DNA of 10,641 nt from Paracoccaceae bacterium. GTDB taxonomy: Bacteria; Pseudomonadota; Alphaproteobacteria; Rhodobacterales; Rhodobacteraceae. Both the position numbers and the translations under genes were made by a program. The notes beneath the pieces were generated by a model, which worked only from the letters and a program-made list of their open reading frames with translations, was not told the DNA's origin and did no database searches. The stretch covers positions 1 through 10,641 of the forward strand of contig SKKS01000056.1 of the NCBI GenBank assembly GCA_007123625.1, read 5' to 3'. Position 1 is the first letter of the stretch. Each line of letters opens with the position of its first letter. This document shows positions 1 through 6,685 of the stretch, piece by piece.

Positions 1-167
1 AGAGCCTGTATTTACAGGTGGGCGCCAGATAACGAGGCCAGGACCCCGCCAGAGCCAGCTCCCTCGGAAATGCTTATCGGCCACTGGAAAAGGACCGCAC
101 ACGCGAAGAGCAGAACCCGCCACCCCACAGATAGGATGCGCGGACCGCCTGTGCAAGGGTTGCTTTT

Positions 168-182
168 GTTTCTGTTTTGTTC
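168..182 (+). promoter_or_regulatory. LexA-like (SOS) box before mmcB
   Basis: The sequence reads GTTT-N7-GTTC, which is 7 of 8 fixed positions of the alphaproteobacterial LexA consensus GTTC-N7-GTTC (known from Rhodobacter and Caulobacter). It ends 12 bases before the ATG at 195. mmcB is SOS-controlled in Caulobacter, so the placement fits. The box lies in a T-rich tract, so a chance match is possible. Confidence 0.5.
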
Positions 183-194
183 ATATTTCCACAT

Positions 195-680
195 ATGCCC
201 GAATTCGGTCCCCTGACAGACGCCCGCCTGACGAACGCCGCCCGGTTGTGCGCTCCCGGCCAGCGCATTGCCCGCGGTGTTGCGCGGCATCTTCGGGCGC
301 AGGGCTTTGCTTCGCTTCTGGAATACGTTCCCGCCCGGGGCCTGCGGGTCGATGTGATTGCCCTTGGCCCGCGTGGCCAGGTCTGGATCGTCGAATGCAA
401 ATCGAGCCGCGCCGATCTGGCCGCCGATCGCAAGTGGCAGGGCTATCTGGACTGGTGCGACCATTTCTTCTGGGCCGTGCCGCCGGGCTTTCCCACCGAT
501 ATCCTGCCCCCGGGCTGCGGCGTGCTGATCGCCGATGACTTCGATGCCGAACTCGTCACCCTCGGCCCCGAGTCCCGCCTTGCCCCGGCCCGGCGCAAGG
601 CGCTGACCGCGGATTTTGCGCGTCAGGCGGCGTTGCGCCTGCAACTGGCGCAGGACCCCGCAAGCGCGCACCCCGCCTGA
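195..680 (+). CDS. mmcB: MmcB family DNA repair protein (DUF1052)
   Basis: This 161-residue protein is recognised as the MmcB/DUF1052 family, which is linked to mitomycin C resistance and SOS repair in Caulobacter. It shows a PD-(D/E)xK nuclease-like pattern: E43, D53 at the end of a strand (LRVD), then E67-C68-K69 in VWIVECKSSRADL, followed by KWQGYLDWCDHFFWAVP. Nuclease action on DNA is inferred from this fold signature. I chose ATG 195 because the in-frame TTG at 177 falls inside the putative LexA box and family proteins begin close to the PLTDARL segment. No clear Shine-Dalgarno precedes the ATG, so translation from a very short leader is possible. It stands alone and converges on the DUF3775 gene. 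Confidence 0.85.
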   Translation: MPEFGPLTDARLTNAARLCAPGQRIARGVARHLRAQGFASLLEYVPARGLRVDVIALGPRGQVWIVECKSSRADLAADRKWQGYLDWCDHFFWAVPPGFPTDILPPGCGVLIADDFDAELVTLGPESRLAPARRKALTADFARQAALRLQLAQDPASAHPA

Positions 681-711
681 AAACAAGCCTTCCTGCCCAT
701 CATCTGTGCTG

Positions 712-766
712 AAATATCCCGGGGGGAGTCGCCCGGGCACCGGGCGATGGGGGGCTGGCCCCCCAT
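712..766. terminator. Double-hairpin element between convergent genes
   Basis: After the lead AAATATCCCGGGGGG (712-726) come two adjacent perfect hairpins. One has arms TCGCCCGG (729-736) and CCGGGCGA (740-747). The other has arms ATGGGGGG (747-754) and CCCCCCAT (759-766). There is no strong T-tract. The position between convergent mmcB and the DUF3775 gene suggests a two-way terminator. I recall a similar lead-plus-hairpin sequence as a frequent intergenic element in Rhodobacteraceae genomes. Confidence 0.6.
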
Positions 767-793
767 ACCGCCATCTGCTGCCCGGCGCTGCGG

Positions 794-1108
794 TCAGAGG
801 AAATCCTCTTCCTCGCCGCTCACATCGACCCCCAGTGCGTCCAGCCCGGCTTCCAGGTTCTCGGCCAGGTGCGGCATCCCCATCAGGTAGTCCGCCGTCG
901 GTGTGGTCGCTTCGGCCTCGGCGGTGGCAACGGCCTCGGCATAGTCCTCGGGCTCGAAGGCGCCGCGTCCGATCCAGGCGATCGCCACCAGCGCGGCTTG
1001 TTCGTCTGTATTCAACCCTTCGATGAAGACGCGCAGCTCCTGCTGGGCCATGCGCCCCTCGCGGGACTGAAAGATGATGTGCACGACCTTGCGGGCGCTG
1101 ATCTCCAT
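794..1108 (-). CDS. DUF3775 domain-containing protein
   Basis: This 104-residue acidic protein has the DUF3775 pattern: N-terminal MEISARKVVHIIFQSRE, a central QAALVAIAWIGRGAFEPEDY segment, then HLAENLEAGLDALG near the end. The function of the family is unknown to me. The start is well supported: AGGAGG lies at 1120-1115, six bases before the ATG. It follows the short-chain dehydrogenase on the same strand after 96 bases, a gap much larger than those inside the upstream operon. It may therefore have its own promoter or be the last, loosely coupled gene. The tail GEEEDFL is strongly acidic. No membrane segment is seen. Confidence 0.75.
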   Translation of the reverse strand: MEISARKVVHIIFQSREGRMAQQELRVFIEGLNTDEQAALVAIAWIGRGAFEPEDYAEAVATAEAEATTPTADYLMGMPHLAENLEAGLDALGVDVSGEEEDFL

Positions 1109-1154
1109 GACGCACCTCCTATGCGGATTGGCTGCGTCAGTGTCGCGCAGCGCG

Positions 1155-1192
1155 GGCGTCGGTGCAACCGCTATCGGCGTCGGTACGACCGC
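1155..1192. repeat. Two direct repeats 21 bp apart, each with an inner dyad
   Basis: A 17-bp unit at 1155-1171 recurs at 1176-1192 with 15 of 17 identical bases. Each unit contains a small inverted repeat CGGT-N3-ACCG (1160-1170 and 1181-1191). The 21-bp spacing puts both on the same DNA face. It lies between the short-chain dehydrogenase and DUF3775 genes, upstream of the latter, where a regulator could bind. No known operator is matched. Confidence 0.4.
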
Positions 1193-1204
1193 ACCGCGCG
1201 CACA

Positions 1205-1945
1205 TCACGATTTCGCCCCGAACAACCGGAAATACAGCGCGTCCGGCAGCAGGCGCCCCAGCCGGAACACCAGCGAAAACCCCCAGGGGAAACTGCGGCT
1301 GAACCGTTCCGAGCGCATGAGCGTCAGCATTTCGGCGGCGGCTCTGTCGGGCTCCATCAGAAACGGCATGGTGAAATCGTTCTTGTCGGTCAGTCGCGTG
1401 CGGATGAAGCCCGGGTTCGCCAGTTGCACGTCCACGCCCGAGCCGCGCAAATCCGCGTGCATCGATTCGGCCAGATGCATCAGCCCGGCCTTGGACGAGC
1501 CATAGCCGATGGACCCCGGCAGCCCCGCGAACCCGGCCAGGCTGCCGGTGATCACGACATGGCCACGCTTGCGCGCCACGAAGCCCGGAATTACCGCGCC
1601 CAGCACGCGCGCCGCGCCGATGAAGTTCACATCGATCATGGTCTCGGCCTGCTCGGCGTTCCAGTCCTTGGCGCCGAAGGGCCAGTAGACCCCGGCCAGA
1701 AACACCACACCGTCCAGGTCTCCCGCAGCTTGTGCCGCCTGCATGACCGACGCCCGGTCGGACACATCGCAGGCTACGACCTGGGCATTGCCCGGAAGAT
1801 CGGCCGCCAGCGCCTCAAGGCGGTCGGTGTCACGGGCGCTGAGCACAAGCTCCACGCCGGCGCGGCTGAGCCCCAGCGCCAGCGCCCGGCCCAACCCTTC
1901 GGACGCACCCACAAGCCAGTAGCGCTTGCCGCTCAGGCGCCTCAT
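1205..1945 (-). CDS. SDR family NAD(P)-dependent oxidoreductase
   Basis: This 246-residue classical short-chain dehydrogenase has the cofactor motif VGASEGLG (G13-x3-G17-x-G19), the helix asparagine N107 in MIDVNFIG, catalytic S135 in ITGSLAG, and Y148-x3-K152 in YGSSK. The usual NNAG motif is altered to LAGV (83-86). The PG motif after the active site is NPGFIRTRLT. The substrate is unknown. From its neighbours it probably acts on lipid-derived carbonyl or hydroxyl groups (inference). Its ATG overlaps the DUF3833 stop by four bases (ATGA), so it is the last tightly coupled gene of the five-gene operon. R. sphaeroides has a short-chain dehydrogenase (RSP1087, recalled) at the same place next to rpoE-chrR. 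Confidence 0.85.
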   Translation of the reverse strand: MRRLSGKRYWLVGASEGLGRALALGLSRAGVELVLSARDTDRLEALAADLPGNAQVVACDVSDRASVMQAAQAAGDLDGVVFLAGVYWPFGAKDWNAEQAETMIDVNFIGAARVLGAVIPGFVARKRGHVVITGSLAGFAGLPGSIGYGSSKAGLMHLAESMHADLRGSGVDVQLANPGFIRTRLTDKNDFTMPFLMEPDRAAAEMLTLMRSERFSRSFPWGFSLVFRLGRLLPDALYFRLFGAKS

Positions 1946-2505
1946 GCCGGTTTGCGGCGCATGGTGGCCACCAGTTCTGCAACCTTGATCCCGAACTTGC
2001 GGAATTGGCTGCGGTTGATGATGGTGCCGTTCTCGACCATGTACATCCAGTCGTTGACGTCCAGCGTGTGTCCCCCGGCGCTTTCGGGCAGCCGTATGCG
2101 ATAGTTCAGGTGCACTGCCGAACCTTGCTGCTTCCCTTCGCCGGGACCTACCAGGTCGTCGGCTTCGGCGCGGATGTTGCCGTCATTGCCCAGTGTCAGG
2201 CGCCATTCACGGGTTTGCTCGGTGCCGCTGTCGTAGCGGAAGCGTTCGGTCATGAAGCCGCGGTTCCCGTCCCAATGCGCGTCGAAATCGGCCACGAAGC
2301 GCGATGTCACGCGCCCGGTCGGTCCATAGATCACGCCTTCGCACAGCAGCGGGCCGTTGAGGGCCTCGCGGATATCGACCTGCGGGGTGCGGTCGGCGTA
2401 GTCGGCGGGGCGCTGCGCCTGAAAACCCAGCGCGAAACGCTGCGCCAGCATGTAAAGCGCGACAGCAAGCGCCATGCCCAGAATCAATACGCCAAGCGTG
2501 TTCAT
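1942..2505 (-). CDS. DUF3833 domain-containing protein, membrane-anchored
   Basis: This 187-residue protein starts with one hydrophobic helix (about residues 4-22, LGVLILGMALAVALYMLA). It is probably a membrane anchor or uncleaved signal, with the rest in the periplasm. The body matches the DUF3833 family: LNGPLLCEGVIYGPTGRV (49-66), DFDAHWDG, DDLVGPGEGKQQGSA (117-130) and LDVNDWMYMVENGTIINRS. Such proteins are thought to have a lipocalin-like beta barrel, which suggests lipid handling, but no activity is established here. The single Cys55 lies too far in to be a lipobox. It is preceded by a very strong ribosome binding site inside the end of the transporter gene and overlaps the next gene by ATGA. 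Confidence 0.8.
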   Translation of the reverse strand: MNTLGVLILGMALAVALYMLAQRFALGFQAQRPADYADRTPQVDIREALNGPLLCEGVIYGPTGRVTSRFVADFDAHWDGNRGFMTERFRYDSGTEQTREWRLTLGNDGNIRAEADDLVGPGEGKQQGSAVHLNYRIRLPESAGGHTLDVNDWMYMVENGTIINRSQFRKFGIKVAELVATMRRKPA

Positions 2506-2508
2506 GAC

Positions 2509-3786
2509 TTATCCCTCCTTCATGGGGGTGGCGGCCAGAAGTGTCATGGCCGCAATTTTCAGAATACAGGGCAGCCCGGCGTAAAGCAGGGTCAGCATGG
2601 CAAGCGCCTGCGTCGTGTTGTCGGTGCCCGAGGAGAAGCCCGCCGCCTGCAGCAGCGGCAGGACGGTAATCGCCGCGATGGCCAGTGTCGCCTTGGTGAC
2701 AAAGGCCCAAAGTCCGAACCCCCCGGCTGCGTCGGGCGCGATCGCCGCCATGCGGCGTGAGAATATCGCCGACAGCAGCGTCAGATCCGCGCCCAGCCCG
2801 GCCCCGGTCAACAGGCAGACGCCTGCGAACAGCGCCACATCGCCGGGTCCAAGGAACGGCACGGCAGCAAAGGCCAGAACGGCAACGCCCATCCCTGCCA
2901 GCAGCACCCGCTTCGCCCCGAAGCGCCGCGCCAGCCGCGCCCAGACCGGCGCCGACCCGGCTGCGGCCAGGAAGAACAGGATCAGCAGTGGCCCCTCCCA
3001 ACCCGGTGCCGCCAAGCGGCTTTCGACGAAGAACAGGAACAGGGTCGAGGTCACGGCCACCGGCGTCGCGTTCAGAAAAGCAACGATCAGCAACCGCCGC
3101 GCCTGCGCGTCAGACAGGACCAGCCCGAAACCGGCGCCGACATCGGATGCCGCGTCGGGTGCTGCGGGATAGCGCGCCCATTCCCCGGCCATCGCCCAGA
3201 CCGCCAATGCGGCAAGTGCCGCAAAGCCCAGCGCGAACACTGCAAAGGGACGGTCGCTGAGCAGCACAAGCGCGCTTGGCGCGGCTGCCGCCAGACACAC
3301 CCCCAGAAGCGCGCCGGTCTCGCGCCAGCCTGCCAGCCTGACATGGCCTTCGGTGCCCAGCGCCGCGCCCTTGCGCGTGCCGGTGGCATAGAACGCAATG
3401 GTCAGGAAGCTGAAGGCCGAAAACAGCGCCGTCAGCATCAGCGCGAACCACAGCACCGGCGCGATGGGCGGAGGGACGGCAAACAGCCCCAGCATTGCCA
3501 GCGCCATCACACCGCCCGCAACGGCCACCGCCAGCCCGCGCACTGCGCGCAGCCGCGCGGCCAGCCAGCCAAGCGCCGGGTCCTGCACGAAATCCAGAAG
3601 TCGCAGAACGAACAATGCGCCTGCCAGCGCGGCCAGGCTGACGCCGAACTCATCGACATAGAACTTCGGAGCGTGGATATAGATGGGCAGCCCCGCCATC
3701 GCCAGCAGCCCCGCAAACACGCCATAAGCGGGCAGGCCGGTGCCGGTCCGGTCAGACGTCAGCGCAGGGGCGGCGGTGTCGCTCAT
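2509..3786 (-). CDS. MFS transporter, MelB-like GPH family
   Basis: This 425-residue polytopic inner-membrane protein has about twelve hydrophobic segments. The helix-2 region reads RLLDFVQDPALGW, so D65-x3-D69-P70 matches the cation-binding DxxxDP pattern of MelB-type (glycoside-pentoside-hexuronide) symporters, suggesting Na+ or H+ coupling. The substrate is unknown. The context suggests a lipid-related compound rather than a sugar (inference). The frame stays open upstream to 4140, but the start at 3786 is chosen because its ATG overlaps the DUF1365 stop as ATGA and MSDTAAPAL leads straight to the first helix. It ends three bases before the DUF3833 ATG. R. sphaeroides has a comparable symporter in its RpoE-linked operon (recalled as RSP1089). 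Confidence 0.82.
   Translation of the reverse strand: MSDTAAPALTSDRTGTGLPAYGVFAGLLAMAGLPIYIHAPKFYVDEFGVSLAALAGALFVLRLLDFVQDPALGWLAARLRAVRGLAVAVAGGVMALAMLGLFAVPPPIAPVLWFALMLTALFSAFSFLTIAFYATGTRKGAALGTEGHVRLAGWRETGALLGVCLAAAAPSALVLLSDRPFAVFALGFAALAALAVWAMAGEWARYPAAPDAASDVGAGFGLVLSDAQARRLLIVAFLNATPVAVTSTLFLFFVESRLAAPGWEGPLLILFFLAAAGSAPVWARLARRFGAKRVLLAGMGVAVLAFAAVPFLGPGDVALFAGVCLLTGAGLGADLTLLSAIFSRRMAAIAPDAAGGFGLWAFVTKATLAIAAITVLPLLQAAGFSSGTDNTTQALAMLTLLYAGLPCILKIAAMTLLAATPMKEG
2513..2520 (-). promoter_or_regulatory. Strong ribosome binding site for the DUF3833 gene
   Basis: AAGGAGGG reads on the minus strand seven bases before ATG 2505 and lies within the last codons of the MFS gene. It fixes the DUF3833 start. 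It is stronger than the sites at the other junctions, which use ATGA coupling, so this gene may be translated independently at a higher level. Confidence 0.75.
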
Positions 3787-4544
3787 CGCGATACCTCGTT
3801 CGGGGGCGGGGTGGGACGGGCGCGGAAGGTTGCACCGCGCCACCACAGTTTCAGCGCCTGCCAGTGGATCAGCGCCAGAACGCGGCGCGATCCCATCGGC
3901 CGGCGCAGCAGCGACCACAGGATCGTGCGGTTTCTCAGGGGCTTGCGCGGGCCGACCAGCGTGGCCACCAGCCCACCATTGCCGCGCCCGTAGTCGATGC
4001 GGATGTTGACCGCATCCGCGCTCACGCCAAAGCGAAAGCTGTAATCCCCTTCGACCGGCTGAAAGGGCGAGACATGCATCATCTTGCGCGCCGCCAGCGT
4101 ATCTGCGGAGTCGATCGGCGCCAGATCGTCGCGGTGGCACAGGTACGAATGCCGGTCGCCATAGGTGTTCGTCACTTCGGCGATCACCACCCGCAGCGCG
4201 TCCGTGTCATCGTAGCACAGCCAGAAGCTGACAGGATTGAACACATGGCCAAGAATGCGCGGCTGGGCCAGCAACAGAACGCGCCCGCCGGTCACAGGCG
4301 CCATACCCTGCGCGGCCAGCACCTCGCGCACCCAAGCGGCGCCGCGCCCCTTGCCCGGCGCGCCGCCGTGATCGCTGTCGTGCAGCGCAGACATGTTTGC
4401 GTGGTTGCGCGACATCAGCAGCGGCAGCCGGGGCGTTGCTTCGGCATCCATCAGCACATAGTCCACCGAATAGGTGAAGCGGTTGGCCACGCCGCCCCGG
4501 CGCCCGTGGAAGGTGCGCCCGGCAATATGCTCGGCGCCGCTCAT
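3783..4544 (-). CDS. DUF1365 protein, probable furan fatty acid step (UfaO-like)
   Basis: This 253-residue protein is a clear DUF1365 member: GHVFNPVSFW (99-108), EVTNTYGDRH (123-132), KMMHVSPFQP (154-163) and HWQALKLWWRG (227-237). Conserved histidines (H13, H100, H132, H157, H227) could bind a metal, but this is inference. Family genes usually sit beside an FAD amine-oxidase-like gene and often a cyclopropane-synthase-like methyltransferase. In R. sphaeroides the equivalent gene is, as I recall, RSP1090, needed for O2-dependent furan fatty acid formation and named ufaO. I recall the pairing of that name with this family less surely than the operon role. Its ATG overlaps the upstream FAD gene stop as ATGA, and its stop overlaps the transporter start the same way. 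Confidence 0.85.
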   Translation of the reverse strand: MSGAEHIAGRTFHGRRGGVANRFTYSVDYVLMDAEATPRLPLLMSRNHANMSALHDSDHGGAPGKGRGAAWVREVLAAQGMAPVTGGRVLLLAQPRILGHVFNPVSFWLCYDDTDALRVVIAEVTNTYGDRHSYLCHRDDLAPIDSADTLAARKMMHVSPFQPVEGDYSFRFGVSADAVNIRIDYGRGNGGLVATLVGPRKPLRNRTILWSLLRRPMGSRRVLALIHWQALKLWWRGATFRARPTPPPNEVSR

Positions 4545-5839
4545 GCGACGGCCGGTGTGCGGACGTCACGCGCAAGAATGGCATGGGCGACTTCGGCCGC
4601 GGTGGCGAAGCCGTCTTCGTGAAAGCCGTTACGCATCCAGGCGCCTGCGAACCATGTGTTGGCGGTGCCATTCATGGCGGCCAGCGCCTTTTGCGCATCC
4701 AGCGCCGCCAGATCGAACAGCGGGTGATCGAAGCTATAAGTGTCGTGAATCAGGTCCTCGCGCACCGGAGTGGTGGCGTTCAGGGTCACGAACAGCGGGT
4801 CATCGTGCGGGATTGGCTGGAGCGAGTTCATCCAGTAGCTGAGCGAAATCCGCGCGCGGTCCTGCGGTCCGCGCTCGGTATAGACCCAGCTTGCCCAGCA
4901 TTTGCGCCGCTTCGGCATCACGCTTGTGTCGCGGTGCAGGACTGCTTCGTTGGACTGAAACCGGATTGCCCCCAGTGCGGCGGCCTCGGACGAGGTGGCA
5001 TCTGACAGAAGGCGCAGGGTCACATCCGAATGGGTGGCAAAGACCACCTCGTCAAAGGCATCCCATTCGCAGCCCCGCGCACGCACCTCAACCCCGACCG
5101 GCGTGCGCCGCGCGCCGGCCACGACGGCACCGGTGCGCAGGTCCACGCCGCGATTGCGCAGGTTGCGCGCCAGGCGCGACACATATTCGCGCGAGCCGCC
5201 CTGTACGGTGTGCCACTGGTGCTGTCCGTTGTAGCCCAGAAGTCCGTGATTGCGGAAAAACGCCATCATCGCGGCGGCGGGAAAATCCATGATGCGCGCC
5301 GTGGGCGTGGACCAGATCGCGCCCGAAAACGGCTGCAGGTACCGGTCGCGGAACCACGGCCCGGTGCGCATTGCGGCCAGCAGGTCGCCGATGGTCATGT
5401 CCGTGCCTTCGGCGACGGCCAGCCCGTCGCGGTTGAAGCGCACGATATCGCGGATCATGCGCAGGAAACGCGGGTCGGCGATATTCCTGCGCGTTGCAAA
5501 GATCGCATCCAGGCTGGACAGCGCATATTCGCAACGCCCCCCATCGAACGAGGCGCCGAAACTCATGCTCGACGGCGCCGTAGGCACATCGAGTGCCCGG
5601 AACATCTGCAGCAGCCCGGGGTAATTCACATGGTTGAAAACGATGAACCCGGTGTCCACCGGCTGATCGCCGCGTTTGCCCGCCACCAACGTGCGGGCGT
5701 GCCCGCCCAGGCGGGTCTCAGCCTCGAATAGCACCACATCGTGGGAATCGGCCAGATGATAGGCCGCAGACAGCCCGGTAATGCCCCCACCGATCACGGC
5801 AATCCGGCGGCGGGGTGTTTCAAGATGTTCAAAAGGCAT
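4541..5839 (-). CDS. FAD-dependent amine-oxidase-like oxidoreductase, probable UfaD-like desaturase
   Basis: This 432-residue flavoprotein has an N-terminal Rossmann motif RRIAVIGGGITGLSAAYHL (glycines 17-19 and 22), acidic E39 at the end of strand 2, and the RLGGHA segment (43-48) typical of the amine oxidase and phytoene-desaturase superfamily. The C-terminal FAD contact region reads WFAGAWMRNGFHEDG. Relatives beside DUF1365 genes were once annotated as cyclopropane fatty acid synthesis proteins. In R. sphaeroides the equivalent gene, recalled as RSP1091, is needed for furan fatty acids and probably corresponds to UfaD, which desaturates a methylated acyl chain on phospholipids. The start at 5839 has GGAG at 5849-5846, six bases upstream. 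It is the first gene of the five-gene operon, divergent from rpoE. Confidence 0.85.
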   Translation of the reverse strand: MPFEHLETPRRRIAVIGGGITGLSAAYHLADSHDVVLFEAETRLGGHARTLVAGKRGDQPVDTGFIVFNHVNYPGLLQMFRALDVPTAPSSMSFGASFDGGRCEYALSSLDAIFATRRNIADPRFLRMIRDIVRFNRDGLAVAEGTDMTIGDLLAAMRTGPWFRDRYLQPFSGAIWSTPTARIMDFPAAAMMAFFRNHGLLGYNGQHQWHTVQGGSREYVSRLARNLRNRGVDLRTGAVVAGARRTPVGVEVRARGCEWDAFDEVVFATHSDVTLRLLSDATSSEAAALGAIRFQSNEAVLHRDTSVMPKRRKCWASWVYTERGPQDRARISLSYWMNSLQPIPHDDPLFVTLNATTPVREDLIHDTYSFDHPLFDLAALDAQKALAAMNGTANTWFAGAWMRNGFHEDGFATAAEVAHAILARDVRTPAVA

Positions 5840-5867
5840 GCAGGGCTCCGGTCTGGCGTCTTGTAAA

Positions 5868-5897
5868 CAGATACGCGGCTGAGCGCGGCGCGGATGA
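5868..5897 (-). promoter_or_regulatory. Candidate RpoE-dependent promoter of the five-gene operon
   Basis: On the minus strand a -35 element TCATCC (5897-5892), an 18-base spacer and a -10 element TATCTG (5873-5868) match the layout of the rpoE promoter (TGATCC-N18-TAAACG). Both spacers end in GCCGCG directly before TA. Transcription would start near 5861, leaving a leader of about 22 bases that contains the ribosome binding site. The -10 is weaker than the consensus TAAGA. Confidence 0.5.
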
Positions 5898-5976
5898 CAG
5901 ATTTCCGCACAGCAGCATGCTTATCGTGCCTGACAGAGGTGTCATTATTTTTTTACACACGCCTCGTCGATTCGAG

Positions 5977-6006
5977 TGATCCACCTCTCGTGCTGCCGCG
6001 TAAACG
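5977..6006 (+). promoter_or_regulatory. RpoE autoregulatory promoter of rpoE-chrR
   Basis: TGATCC (5977-5982) is followed by exactly 18 bases and then TAAACG (6001-6006). This matches the R. sphaeroides RpoE promoter consensus TGATC(C)-N18-TAA as I recall it. The start point would lie near 6012, giving a leader of about 105 bases to the chosen rpoE start. It also argues against rpoE start codons upstream of about 6010. Confidence 0.75.
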
Positions 6007-6118
6007 ATGCATGTTCGACCTTGCGCGTATCGCGGAAAATTCGGGTGAACTTCGTGCGCACCGGACCTATGCTCGGGAGCAGCGGGCAAGAATGCCTGCA
6101 TCGCGGGGACAGTGTAGC

Positions 6119-6685
6119 GTGAAAGAGCAGGTCGAGGAATTGCCTGAATGGGCATTGGAATTGCGTCAGGTGGCGGTGTCGGGCGATGCCGCAGCCTTCG
6201 CCAGGTTGTTCGAGCATTTCGGACCCCGGGTGAAGGCATTCTTGATGAAATCGGGGGCGGATGCGGCAATGGCCGAGGAATGTGCGCAGGATGTGATGGC
6301 AACGGTGTGGCACAAGGCCGTATCTTTCGATCCCGCGCGCGCCAGTGCCGCGACATGGATTTTCACCATCGCACGGAATCGTCGGATCGACATGCTGCGC
6401 CGCCAGCGCCGCCCCGAGCCCGAGGATCTGACCTGGGGGCCCGAGGCGGAACCGGATCAGCTCGATGCGCTGGTGATGCAGCAGGAAACGGCCCGTCTGT
6501 CGCAGGCGCTTGAGCAGTTGCCGGAAAAACAGCGCGTGCTTATCGAGCGCGCCTATTTCGGCGACCTGAGCCATTCCGAGATCGCAGAGGCAACCGGGTT
6601 GCCGCTGGGCACCATAAAATCGCGAATTCGCATGGCGCTCGACCGCTTGCGCCACACAATGTCACGAGAAAGTATCCGAGAATGA
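6119..6685 (+). CDS. rpoE: ECF sigma factor RpoE (ChrR-controlled, singlet-oxygen response)
   Basis: This 188-residue sigma-70 family ECF factor has region 2 at about residues 27-95 (FARLFEHF to NRRIDMLRR) and region 4 at about 127-180 (LPEKQRVLIERAYFGDLSHSEIA, then a helix-turn-helix ending LGTIKSRIRMALDRL). K39 and M43 in VKAFLMK align with RpoE K38 and M42, which I recall as ChrR-contact residues in R. sphaeroides. I chose GTG 6119 because GGGGA lies nine bases upstream and the N-terminus then matches the family length. ATG 6092 is possible and adds nine residues. The frame is open back to 5894, but that lies before the promoter. The stop overlaps chrR as ATGA, as expected for a sigma/anti-sigma pair. 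Confidence 0.9.
   Translation: MKEQVEELPEWALELRQVAVSGDAAAFARLFEHFGPRVKAFLMKSGADAAMAEECAQDVMATVWHKAVSFDPARASAATWIFTIARNRRIDMLRRQRRPEPEDLTWGPEAEPDQLDALVMQQETARLSQALEQLPEKQRVLIERAYFGDLSHSEIAEATGLPLGTIKSRIRMALDRLRHTMSRESIRE

Noticed and set aside
5..18. CCTGTA-TT-TACAGG palindrome at the window edge
   Set aside because: Short arms, no gene start beside it and no matching regulator. It cannot be judged at the edge.
3..32. Plus-strand frame ending in a TAA stop (SLYLQVGAR) as the tail of an upstream gene
   Set aside because: Only nine codons are visible, too few to support a gene.
12..194. Minus-strand 60-codon frame (MWKYEQNRNK...) with a hydrophobic middle segment
   Set aside because: No ribosome binding site, no recognised family, and its start overlaps the mmcB start and LexA-like box. 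Most likely chance.
869..2104. Long plus-strand open frame of 411 codons
   Set aside because: It runs antisense to DUF3775 and the short-chain dehydrogenase. Its Arg/His/Gln/Pro-rich make-up is typical of a GC-rich shadow.
3787..4140. N-terminal extension of the MFS transporter frame
   Set aside because: It lies wholly within the DUF1365 gene in another frame. The ATGA junction at 3783-3786 gives a normal start.
5894..6118. Longer rpoE starting at 5894 or at ATG 6011
   Set aside because: The RpoE-type promoter at 5977-6006 lies inside or immediately before this stretch, and the added residues have no place in the ECF family.
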